Origin: Opisthorchis felineus
Taxonomy: Eukaryota > Platyhelminthes > Trematoda > Opisthorchiida > Opisthorchiidae
Assembly (NCBI GenBank): GCA_004794785.1
Contig: SJOL01004338.1
Coordinates: forward strand, 1,891,871-1,955,870
Length of the DNA stretch: 64,000 nucleotides
Direction of reading: 5' to 3'
Positions within the stretch are counted from its first letter, which is position 1. Each line of letters begins with the position of its first letter. A model generated the notes under the pieces. It saw only the letters and a program-made list of their open reading frames with translations, was not told where the DNA came from and ran no database searches. Made by a program: the position numbers and the translations under genes. Below are positions 1 to 12,600 of the stretch, in pieces.

Positions 1-554
1 GAGGAGGGTAAAATAGATGAAAAAACAAACAGGACTGAGGCTTAAAAATAACCGATATTATCTTCCACATTGGAAACTCTGTTAACACTTTTCATACGGT
101 CCAATACTTCGTTGTCCTTTTATACGGATTGTTCTTTCAGCACAATTATTACTCCAGGAACTGTTCCAGAGCCTTATAGCTGATTTCTCCTCAAAGTTCC
201 TCGGTTGCCTAATTGCCAAAGTATGAAACACGATATAATAAATACATATATTTTGGAGTTTCATTTGTCCCCCTAATTTCGACACAATTTGTGAATTTGT
301 GGCCCGTGCATTCTTTTGAGTTGCGTGTTATCCGATAAAAAGACCGAGTTATGGTGTACGATACTGTGTTGAATTCATCTAGCCAGCGCGGTGCAACAAG
401 ACCGTGAAGTGTAACAGCTGTTTTCTTCAGAGATTTACTATCTGGCTGATATTCTTTACGTTATTCATTTTATCCGTTGAGGCTTTGTTCATCTCGAAAC
501 CAATTTCGAACCTTTCCGAATTTTTCGTTCCAGCTATTTAGGTTTGGAGATACA
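1..554 (+). other. 5' flank / possible 5' UTR of NETO
   Basis: No gene, repeat or clear TATA element was recognised here. The reading frame of candidate exon 1 is open upstream of the ATG at 555 back to about 477 but contains no earlier in-frame ATG, so this stretch is best read as promoter or 5' UTR if exon 1 is real. Confidence 0.25.
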
Positions 555-615
555 ATGATCTCACAGGCGGACGGAAATACCAGAGCTATCAAGCTCTTGA
601 TCTGCTGTGTATTAG
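555..615 (+). CDS. neto: NETO exon 1 (candidate; signal peptide)
   Basis: Candidate first coding exon of 61 nt. The ATG at 555 has an A at -3. It opens [20 protein letters not shown] and is cut by a consensus GTAAGT donor at 616. It leaves one base, which fits the phase of the exon at 12366 exactly (G+TC gives Val). The short hydrophobic run LLICCVLV after Lys13 could be the core of a signal peptide, which an extracellular CUB protein needs, but it is short. The join crosses an intron of 11.75 kb, so other or additional 5' exons are possible. Support is donor quality, phase and position only. Confidence 0.4.
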
Positions 616-3600
616 GTAAGTTACTGGAGTCAAGTTTTGCAGTCCGTGTTAAACCGAGATGCTGGTGCTACTCCATTAAAGCTAGTTTTTCTCAGTGTTC
701 TACGCTGGCAGCTCTGATGAACTTGCTCGTCCGTCATTGTTGAACTCAAATTAATCAGCCTGTCATCACAATCCTTGGATTTCCAGGAGACTAACAATTT
801 GATAAAATGAATGTCTCTCCTTCATTACCCGTCATATATAAGAATCCGTAGATGTCCGTGCCAGTGCACCTGATTCCTGACTATATAGCGGTGCATTGTC
901 TTCTGGCCTAATCACAGGAAAAAACGTCTACAATGCCTTCAACTGACAGTACACTGCGAGCTTGTAGGCCTGCATTATTAGTGAGAAGATACACACTGGT
1001 CATCAGCCAACCATCAGCCGTCATCAAAAGAACAATCGTGCCCCAATAAAATAAACCGATGCAAAGATTCTCAACAAGACCTCTGGTTAAACTCAACCAG
1101 AAATGACGGACGTTCAAATAAGAGTTGTGGCCCAAATGGGGACCAAATTCATGGTAGTGTTGTATACTATGGATGTGGTACCATATATTGTGTGGTCCTT
1201 AATTCAGTTTTTCTCCAACGTTGATACACTGTGCTCAGTAGCCAGTCCCAACCGATGATTTTTGACTTTATCATCTTTTGTGCGATGCAAAATCCGATGA
1301 GAACTTTAAATGAAAAATGAAATTAGGAACACAGATGTTGTTAACATTACTAAACCTACTCCCACTAAACAACTTGCCAGTTACTCCATTCTCAAACTTT
1401 CATCGAGAAGTGTAAGAGTTCTTACACACTTGCCAGGTGAGCAGATGTGGACGGAAGGTTGTGTGTACGCAGGGCTAATCTCAAGGATTTCGGTACCCAT
1501 GTGGTTCCCGGTCCGAAAAGTGAGGCGGAAAAACATCAGCCAATCAACGCGCTCAGCCGGTGGTTGAGGTTTTTGCTGAGTTACCATCTTGTAGAGTCCC
1601 AGCTACCATAGCACCCTTCCGCTCTTCGGCAAATCATTCTCAGCCATCCGTCTGCCGACCATCTTTCTATCTTTCGGACATAAAAAACATTTGCGTATCA
1701 TTTTTCTGCCTCTCAAACACCAGTAAGTGGGTTATTAGCTCTCTTCCCTATAGTCTGTGGTATGCCGGTGGCAGCATTGGCAGATTGCTTGTGCCGTTTT
1801 TGGTGAATATTAAGTCACTCATGAATAAAGGTTTGATCTGATGACTTCGTATGGCTTAATTCACAAAAGACAGTAAGCGACGCGACAGCACACTACCTTC
1901 CAAAATCAAATCACCGGGACGATGGCAAAACCCGCTTCAATTCCTGCTCACAACGAGCCGTTTTCGATTTGGTTAGCTCAAAACTGTCTGTCATTTTTAC
2001 CACTTAATGATGGACACTGATTCGGTCGAAACAAAAGCGAATCATGTGAATTGCAAGTTTCCGGTTGCTGTTGGTGCAACTGCTGGTTTACTGTTGAATC
2101 CAGCCTGACGGCCCTGAGTAAGAACAAAGCAAAACCATTGTGGACCTGGGTACACGTAGGTAAATGTGATCTTGGTAAAGCGTGGTATGTCAGCACCGGA
2201 CAAAATGACAGAACAGTATCAAGTGATTAGTAAAGATGACCACTGGGATGATCAGCTTTTGCTAAGTGACAGTTTTCACACGATATGAAATTAAACAGGG
2301 ATAAACTGCCAAGCGCATGTATCACTTTCCTTGTGGCGTTTGCTGTGATACTGATTTCACAAATGCCTTTTGAAGAGATTTTTCGTTATGGGCAAAAAAG
2401 AGGCTCTATGAAAACGTCTTTTAACTACTTTTGGTTACAGATCGGTGCTGATTAATGTAAAGGGTAAGACAAGTAAAGTAACGACAAATGAGGAATCGGC
2501 CTACGTGAAATCGGCTGAAGAATCTCCATTGAGGCTAGTAAGGATGATGAACAGAGTCCGGATGTCCCAGCTAGGCCATTTTGGTCAGGAACATCCTGGC
2601 CTATTGACGTTTTGGCCTCAGACTCTCCAAGTGGTGAATTAATGCTACCAAGTACTATCCTGAAATTCGGCGCAGTCACCGTGCATCTTATATCGTCTTA
2701 AAAAACAAGGGCAAACAGAACGACGTCAGTTGGAATAGCATTTAATTCTCATTGATATTTCGGACTGGAGATAGTAAGACTGTCTAGTATATCTAGCCGG
2801 AGTAAAATTAACTCTTCCCCCTCCCTCACGTAATCGACCTTTACCACTTTTGTGGCGCACCTGCTTTTACTCCATATACTGTAACGTACGTAACAAGATA
2901 GCTTTTGATGATAGTTTCCCGCCACCTTATGTAGTCTGCTGGTAGTGAGGACCGAAATGGCTAAGAATGTGGTTTGAATTAGTTAAGGGGATACGGAGTT
3001 AGTATGCCTAAAGACAAACTTAAGCTCGCCTAGGATTTCAATGCAGCTAGAAGCTATCCGCTAATATGGACATCTGTTATCTATTATATTTTCGACCCAA
3101 CATGGTTCTGCCCCATTGAGAAACAACATCTGGTAATTTTACATTGCCAGCTGGCATCCGTTTTTGAATACATAAGGTTATGAACCTCATACTCAAATTT
3201 TGCTACACGGATACTACACCCATTAACTGACGATCCTTCACCTGGATGACACACAGTCCATGGGCTGTCCACCAATGGTTTGCACATGAAGATCGCTTAA
3301 ATCTTTTTACGGGAATTTGCAAATGTACCTGGTTGGCCACATCCTCTGACTACTTCAGTGAAGACATCCCAAACCTGGTCATGCCAGGCATCGAGTATTT
3401 TGAACATTCCGGAACTGAAGCTAAACCAAGCATGTCCACTAGTACATCCACCAACCTAGGTTACTCCCCTAAGGGTTACACTTAACAGCATGGAAAGTCA
3501 CCATTAATAAGTATGATAAACCCATCAGTTTAATTTCACACAGATTAGAAGATAAAATCTCACGAGCCTACTTAACTCACCATTCCACTGCTAACATATG

Positions 3601-6600
3601 CTGTTCTTCCTTTCGACCGTACGAACTTATTTATCCCCCTTCTTTGTTATAATTCCAGTCAGCGTATTTTATATGTACTTTCAGGTGCTAAGCTCCCTCA
3701 CTAGCTCGTTCTTGTAGTAATTATATAATGGCTGAAATGTTTTAAGGAAGCTAAACGAAACATTGACAGATTTTTCCTATAGTTCTTGCAGCTTGGAAAC
3801 GACACCTTTCTTTGGTCGCATGCATCGGTCTGCTTCGTAATCGGCATTGGTTAGTATCGCAGGATCTTAATCTTTTAGGAGATGGCTAGACCATTTCTGG
3901 TGGGAACTGTTGGTCAGGAAATAATGGGACCTGAGCTCAGCACAAAGCTCGCAATGCCTTGACATATCGGTCCCATGGCTTGTGAGATCAGTAAGACAAC
4001 TAGACTGTACCGATGGTTGTCGGCTTGACTGAAAAGTGGTGACCCGTGTTGTAGGAATAGTAGCTGATTACGCAACCGGAGCTACAAGCCCCTGTTCCAG
4101 ATGATCAGGATGGGTGTTATCCCTTTGTGTCAGCGTTAGAAGGATTGTAGCGTCGATGAGGTGAGCCCTTCACTCCCTGTGTCATTCAACATAGTCACAG
4201 AAACTCAGCCGTAGTGGTCCTGAAACAAACAAAACACAGTGACAACTGAGTTTCACATCACCACAAACTATGGAATGATAGAGATGAAAACGGTTCAAAT
4301 GTATATCTGTCATCGCGTATCTATAGTAGATATCAATAATGAATAAGCTGCCTACAGGTCCTCTTTCTGAAGTCTTTCCCTAAAGCAAGCACTTAGAAAG
4401 GAAAATGTACCTCTGACTGAAAAATCTGGGCAGCACATCAAATCCAGAAATGCGGGGAAAAAGTCAGTCAGATTCCGACAAATACACTCATTTGCAAATC
4501 AATTTTGTTTTCACGGGAGACTCAGATGAATCTCTCGTTTATGATGTTTTCCGACTGAATGTGCAGCACAAAGGCCGCCTCATGTTTCAGTTGGTACGAT
4601 AATCGAGATATTGCAGTATATTTTCATAAAGGAAACTACTCACAAGTTTGCTGAAAACTCTTCGACAGTTCACCCTTCTTGGAGCTCATCAGGTAGACAG
4701 TCCCCGAGTTTCCGTTAACATTATGTTCTACTTGAGACCAAATTGCACGAACTTAGCGAAATACACTCATTTGCAGACAAATGAGTGAACTCATTTGAAC
4801 TCATTTGGAACTCAGCTGAATCTCTCGTTTGTGATGTTTCCATGCAACTGAATGTGCTGCACCAGGCCGCCTCATGTTTCAGTTGCTACGATATTCGAGA
4901 TATCGCGATACATTTATATTCGTAATGCACTACTCATAAGGTTGCTGGAAATTCTTCGACAGCCCACGACCGGTTTCGCCCTTCTATGGGGCTCATCAGG
5001 TAGGCGCAGTCCCCGAGTTTCCGTCAACCTTATGTTCTACTTGGACTGATTTCGACAAATACACTCACAAGGCTGATAAAAATTCTTCGACAACACATTA
5101 TCGATTTTGCCGTTTACTATGTAAACGTGGTTCTGAGTTTTCACAAATTTTATCTTCTAATTGAACACTAGGCTCTACGTAATTGGAGCTATACAATCGT
5201 TTACAGTGAAATTCGTCAAACTGAGAACGCTTAGAAATTAATAAAAGCGTTGCTAGCGGTTAGACCACTTTGCTGTTAAGTGCCCACCATGTTCGGAATC
5301 ACGGAATTTCACTTGGCCAACTCACACCATTAGTAGATAGTACGTATAGGGGCAATAAATATCAACTGTCTAGTGTTGCAAGAAGAGCGACTACATAGGT
5401 ACTGGTACATAGGATAGTTTGATCATTGATGCAGCCAGGCGTGAATGAGAGGAAAATCTACTGAGGCTGGCAGTTGATTTTCTAACATGGATCAGAATTA
5501 ATAGTTAACACGTTTGCGTCTGTGTCTACCTCTGCGTTTTCCTTTTTAATGGCATACCGCATAAAGTCGACTGAAATTAGCTGCATTTTTCGGAAAAGTG
5601 AGAACTCTTAATGCCTTTAAGCCCCTAAATTGGCGGAATGTCAGGCATTCGAGAATAAACGAAGGATTTATATACTTGTTTCATTTGCTGGGGTTTAACT
5701 CAAGTTACTCAGTCAACAGTTTTTGGTTGCCCATGACTACGCTATTGCTCTGTGAGGAGAAACAAATGATGTCACTAAGGTACATTTCACAGCTAGCTCA
5801 CAACTTGTCGAAATTCCACTGAAGTGGTGAGTGTGACCACCTTGTTCTTCCACCTTAGTGTTCAAAATACTGACCATATTTAATGGCATACATATCTCGA
5901 ACCGCATTCATCGATAATGCTTAGATTGCTGCATCTCCAGAAACCAAACGTCAAGGGTAGTGGTATGATAAAGTACGATTTTTGAATCAGAACAACTACG
6001 GTTTTCATAGATGCAACGTCAACGAAAATCTGGCGGAGAACGGGTGCGTGCGATGAGGTGACCTCTTATCCCGTAGTGAAACCATGGAGCGTTATGCTGT
6101 CTGATAAAAAATTTGTGAGGTTGAACTGTTCGGTGATGTGACCTAGGAAAATGTAAGTCCCATTTGCCTTGAAGATTCCTCCTAGATGGAATTTGAGAGG
6201 GGGGAAATAGAACATTGCGGAAGGAATGTGTATGACCAAACTGGCCAATACGTTATCCTACAGACACAGAGTAACGTGGAAATTTTAAAACTAGCAAAAT
6301 AAATTAAAAGGGGCCCTTGGTGTTAGAGCCAATGAAAGAGGCATGTAAGAGGCTTTGACATACCAGCCTGGTTTTTTCAACTTAACAGAATACCTGAATA
6401 TAGTATGATTCAGAGGCACTGCTCTCTGTGCGAAAATATACGAATTTCGATGGTTTCAGCCAAGAGCTTCATGGTCCATCAAAAACTGGTGAATTCTGGT
6501 GTCTTCGGTTTATCAAGAAGTCACAAAACATCACTCGTTTAATACGACAGAAATTCCAAAAATAGGCAGCTTGCATCATGGCCGTTCGTGCGCTATATCA

Positions 6601-9600
6601 CAATTTGGACGCAGCTAACTTGCAAAATGTTCTGACTCCCGTGATGGTGAAGTCATATGTCAGCCTGTCACATTCGCAACACTTATTAGCATAACGCATC
6701 CGCGGTGTACACCTTATCTGAAATGAACAGTCAGCGAAGCAGATTTTGTCAGCTACCCTCGGAATCACTCTGCCTACAGTTATTAAGCAGAAGTTTCATC
6801 AAGTTCTGATGAAAAATATCACGGCTGTTCCCTTTGAAATTCATTTTAACGGGACCGTTCTCATTCAAATCATTTAAATTTCACCAGTGAGTTCCTGTAT
6901 TTCGTGAGCCGTTTATTTGTTTTCGTGCTGATGGATAAGTAACCTGATACCGACTAATTCCCAAATGCACAAAGAATGACAAGTTACCGGTTGAAATGGA
7001 TACCTCTGGAACAGTGGAGCTCTGTTTGTGTTCACACAGTTTTCCAGTTAATAGCCTGTGCATAATTTGCAGTTCGGAACAAGACGTACAGGGCCGAGTA
7101 TAATGCCGCATCCACTTTCGTGCTTGTGACCCTCAGGAGAGTTCGCATAAAGGATAGCAGTTTGCAGACCGATTTCAGGTAGGTCCTCGATGTCCATGAT
7201 ATTATCGACCTTACAGGAGTACAATGTATGAGGACAAGCTTGAGAAAAACAAAAACGCTTACGGCATACTTGTGTAATCCGATACAATTGTGCGTATTTG
7301 CTTGGTAATTTCCCATTGAGTCCTGAAAGCCGAAATCTCCTCTCCTGACTAGGAGATAGATTGATTATACTGGTTTTGGGTACTGGTGCGAAGGACTGGA
7401 CTGTAGCAGCCAAGAGGATGGGTGCAAAACCGAAATCTTCCAAAGACAGATTAACTCTCTGCATCGTATAGTCAAAGGGAAGCTTGAAGAACGATTGAAC
7501 CACCGAATCAACACACCTTTTGGTACGAAGAAGTATGCAAATGATCAAATCAGGGTAAAATAAGCGTAGTCTGTTAGTTGGAAATGATCTGAATGGAAAC
7601 ACTGTAGAAATAAATATGTTTCCGACAACGGACTCACCTGTGCATTTCTTACGATATTATTCATCGCAAATGCAGCGTTGTAGTTTTGAAGTGACTTACT
7701 ATTTTGTCTGGTGGCTAGAATATTTCAACTTATGACAAGCAGGTTTTCTTGCTGAGAGTTGTTTGGACTTTGTGGCTAAAAAAACTAGTAACTTCACAGT
7801 AAGGGTAATAATATTGTGGGGTGAATTTATTTCACACCCTCGTACCACGAATTACATCGACTCTGTGAGTAGTAAACGAAGTGATCGATCAGTGAAAAGT
7901 AAACAGTGTCAGAGAAAACTTTAGATAGTTTTCAGTGCAGAGTACAGGCCTAAAAGGAAAGAACAGCTGCTTTTTGCCTTTGGCCTGGAACGATGAGCAC
8001 GGTTTAGCCTCGTTAATCATTTAGGGAGTTATTATTTGGAGTAATCGACTGGCCACACTAGCCCACTGTTATGTTTCCAAAGAGTGAATCCCATTGGGAT
8101 GGCATCTAATGGCTTGTGGGTGGTCTACCGGATTTTTTTAGTCTGAAGCGGTAGCTTATCTCAAAACTATTATTTCTGTTTCAAAATGGCCTAAGGCTGC
8201 TGCTTCTCTACAGAACCACGTAATGTGCGTCAATGACCATATCGCCGTCTGCCGGAAACCCATCTCTTACATTTTTACTTTGAGAACTAAGTAAATCCTC
8301 ACTGAGTAGTACGGACAGGGGAAATCTTGGAAAACGCGGTTGTGGTTGCAAACAATGAATGGATTGTGAGAAGGCGGATCATATTTTTGGCTGATTTGGA
8401 GAGAAGAGATTCGTCTGGTAGCTTAGTTCTATGAACACCTTCAAGAGCGTTATATAAACGTATAAATGAAAATAAAGTGACTTAATATTATACTCTGTTT
8501 TGCATAACTTAGTGGAATAGTTTTAGAAAACGCTTTCAAAAATAGATGATAGTGATTTAGTAGATGCGAATCACTGTGTTGGAGAGTTGAGTTCTACACC
8601 CAGCCCAGTAAGGTTGTGGTCTGGCTGACGGTTCATAAGATTTGGCAATTGCATTTGAGGTAATTCATAGAGGTTTTCAACGTCTTGGGTGATCCCCATC
8701 TTCCACCACGACATTTAGAGTCTTTTTTATTGCTTCCTTCTGAGAGTCAAACTTGAATTTACGGTCTTTGTTCGTTTGTAGAAATAAACCTGCCAACAAA
8801 ATTATAGGACCACCAGTCTTTCGCTGTAGGACCACTCAAGGTGAATGGGACTGGATGATTTTTATCAGAAAGCTACACTTCCCACCAAAAATTCCAGACG
8901 GAATTTACACTAGCGTTATTATCATCAGCTAGTTCAATCATTCAGCAAACCTTGAAAAATGAGTTCTACGAAACTATAGGGCCAGTCATTTGTCCCATTT
9001 CGTTAGGAGGAAATTTGGTGATATTTCTCCTGACAATTTCCCCCCAAAATTCCGTTCCTCACTTTGCTATCAAATGTGCCGATAACCATTTAAGTGGCAA
9101 ACTTGGAGCGGTTATTAACCTAGTCTTGGAGATATAAACCCCGGCGTCCTTCAACGCTCTCGCTCTGTTGGTATTGTAGTGGGTGGAGATTAGGATGAGA
9201 CTATACAGAATGGGACGGAACAGAGGCTGCTTAATTTTATTACTCGTTTGAAATAAACGGCAAGATATTTCACGCCTTTCACATTATGCACAGCAGGTTT
9301 TTGTTCCGTTCCATGAAGACCTATGAGCTGGTCAAATTGTAGTCTTGATCTCCACCACGCTGAGGTTCCGTGGGTTGCTGGCACAGTGAGTATACCAAGG
9401 GTAGTGACTGCTCTGGTGCATGAATTCGCAGACGCCTGGCAAAAGGTTGCTCACACACAATAAGAGCACAGTATAATGATTTAAAAAATTTTGTAACGAT
9501 TTTTCTGCAAAAATATCGTGGAAATCTTCCTTGATGAGACAGTACTATCACTAGGTAGTCAGGTAATTTTGTCAAGGTCAGTTTCAAGCTTTGGTGTTTT

Positions 9601-12600
9601 TTAGACCATTCGAATAACGTAATATTTTTGCCAATTCTGCACTTGCGTTCGAATCATCCATCCATCGGAGGAACAGAGTCGTGAGAAATGGTCCCTTTCT
9701 CCTGTTGCAAGAAGTAGCGCCACGTGAAGATATTTATGCAACTGCGGAAAAGATAAACCGATGTTTTCAAGACAACGTTTTTCATCTCGGATATTAAGCG
9801 TGAATTAATTCGCTTTAGTTGTGCTGCGTCACAATACGTATTTTTCAGTTTTCATTCGTTTTAAAAATTCATTAATTTATTTTCCATTTCTTTGGATCGA
9901 ACTACTGATCAACGTTGGAAAACCAGAGCTAGATTAGCCGAATTTTCATTCATTTCGTGGGTAGATGTTTATTCGAAATGGAAGGAGACCAATTGTTCAA
10001 AAGGTTTGAAAACCTTATCAATGATAATCACGCTTAACCGGTTGTCAAAAATGAATAAATTGCAGCTCGCTTTTTCTACTTGGCGCGGTCGAAAATTCAG
10101 ACACGCGTCCGATGTGGCCGAACGCGCTGGAGTCCAAGCAAAGCACTTGGCGTCTGGATCCGTTATCGATTGATTAAGGTTACGTGTGTTGATTGGCCAA
10201 AATGGTAAGGCCGAGGAATGAGCTGAGTTCTGTCTCTGTAATATGCTTATGAACTGACAGACTCGAGTGCACACGCCATCGAGTACGAGAGATGCTCGCA
10301 AACTCGATTTAGCAGAATAAAGTGAATGTTTTTGTGTGTTGAGATTTGTTCTCCGTATGGTTTGAAGCATAATATCTAGTTACAGCCCGCGGTAAAATTA
10401 GAGGGCCACATATTCTGTCATTATTACTTTATTCTTTATGGACGTAATTCGGTAATACTTGGTCACCCGGTGAAAAACCCAGTCAAAGCGTAGCTGAAGC
10501 TCACAAGATTATTATATTGACCAACTTGCGTGGAAATGCCAAATATTGAAAAATAAGCACAACAAGGCTACACGACCACGCCACGGCGCCGGCTTACTAA
10601 GGAACCGACTAATTATAGTTTCGGAAGCTTAACCTCAAAAATCCTAAAAACAACCGCTTTACTTTCAGCGGTTGTGTTGATAAGGTTTTCACTGGTACTC
10701 TGCCGCCAAGGTTTCAGAGCAGTCACAAGCTGTGTTCCGGGGTCATGAGTATTTGCAACAATGCACATTCGCTCTGCTTGCATATTCCATGGGATCGTAA
10801 TTACGGTGAAACAGAAGCCGGCTTTTGGTGATGTTACAGCTACGAACCATTGGGCCGTCTCTCTTGCCAGTCTACTGATGGTGGGAAGTGGTTATACTAA
10901 GTTTTTTCATTGTCTGGACTTACTTATCTACGTCTTATTAATTGTTCAGCTTGTTCACTCACGCCTATGGTAAGCCAGGAAGATACTATAATCAGCCTTC
11001 CGCGATATAACTTGATTTCTTGTGTACAAGTGTCGTGCCATCATTTTGCTATGAGAAACACGGGAGGAGTGGGGCAACTTGTCACCCAATTTAGGCAGAC
11101 TGAACTTTCAATGTCACATATAATTTCAAGATACCAGAGAGTGTGTTTTTTATCCAAGGACAGCTACTACTCACTTCTAAAATTCGGATCATCCAGGTGG
11201 GACGCACGGCGCTGACAACTGCACTCATACGCTTTTGAGCTATACGTTTCAGCAGATTAGCAGTCAATATTATCATTTGGTGTAGTATTGAGGATGATCT
11301 ATTGCATTTATTAAGCGATAAGCACAAGCTAGAAACAGAGGAATCACTATCGGTATACTTGTGGGAGTCAAGCTAGATGGTAGATCTAGAGTCATGCAGT
11401 TTTAAATGGCTGAGTTACGAAAGACAGTCTGTAGTTTCGCCAATCATAGAAAGTCAACGTTGAGGATAGCAGCTATTTGATTAAAGCTTGGCAACTCAGT
11501 TCATTCTGCAGTGTTGAACCAGGTGCCCATATATCCAAGCCCAGTTTGCCTCATTGTGTCTGAACTCAGTGAATATGTCCTTAATGCTCGATAGTTTAGG
11601 TGACTACATGTGGTTTCATCTTGCCACCATAGTAAATCAGAATTGAAATTGCAGTTGAGTGGCATGACAAGAAGGCGCACAATAATGACCAGTTAAAGCA
11701 GGTCAGGCCGACTTTTTAAAAGTAACCGCGATTTGGATGCATGATTGTAGCAATAGTCGGTAGCTCATGCAGTAGAACACTCGGGCGGGGTTCGGTGGTT
11801 TGAATCCCTCAGGTGTGCTTGCTGTTTAAGTCGTTGCATCATTAACCAACTCCCCTTCCACCTTACGTGAACCCCAAAACATGCTGCTTGCTGCTGTAGC
11901 AGTCACTTGGTGAAACGATTAGGCGAGATTCATGACCAGATATTGTAAAAAACGTATTTGCAAAATTAAAACCACTGGTTGTGTAATCGATGTGAACTTT
12001 GACGAATAATTATTGTTTCTAGTTTAATGTAACCACCAGCTAAACTCAGAGCCGAAGAGTTAGTTAGTAATTTCAGTTTACGTTGGCATGAAAAATAAAG
12101 TTTTGTTGATGCATGCCTACGGGTCTCTGACACAAGTACCGCTGTAGTTAGCTTTGTAGCTTTGCATTTTATTTTTTCTACATCAGTATGTTTTACAGTG
12201 ATGTGAATGTTCATAATGCAAGGTTTTTGTAAACTGGAAATGCAACACTCTTTGGGACCACTCTTGCTGGATACGTACTAATCGTGTGCTCTTCTATGCA
12301 AAAGTAACTATATTAATTTCACCTTCAGCCACTTAAAATTTACCTGAAAATATCCTTATTTCTAGTCTATCCAAGACCTGACACCCTTATTCGTGCGCAA
12401 CCACCGACACCTCAAGCCCTTTTGGGTGCTCAGGTCCCATTGGATGAACAGGCAATGTTCCGTCTGCCAAATCAGTCAGCAATCTGCAACGACTTCATTC
12501 AGACTTTTTATCTAGACAGATCTTCACCTGACGTTGCTCTTCCGAACCGACCTTTTTGGGATGTGGCTGCTCTGTCACGTTGGCCCGAACGTCGTCCAAA

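Larger units (their letters stand above)
616..12365 (+). other. NETO intron 1 (if exon 1 is correct)
   Basis: About 11.7 kb without a recognisable gene. It contains the hammerhead-ribozyme tandem array at 4481-5170, a tRNA-like motif near 11761 and a 184-codon open frame on the - strand at 7048-7602 with no family resemblance that I can name. The rest looks like unique or decayed AT-rich DNA. Confidence 0.4.
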
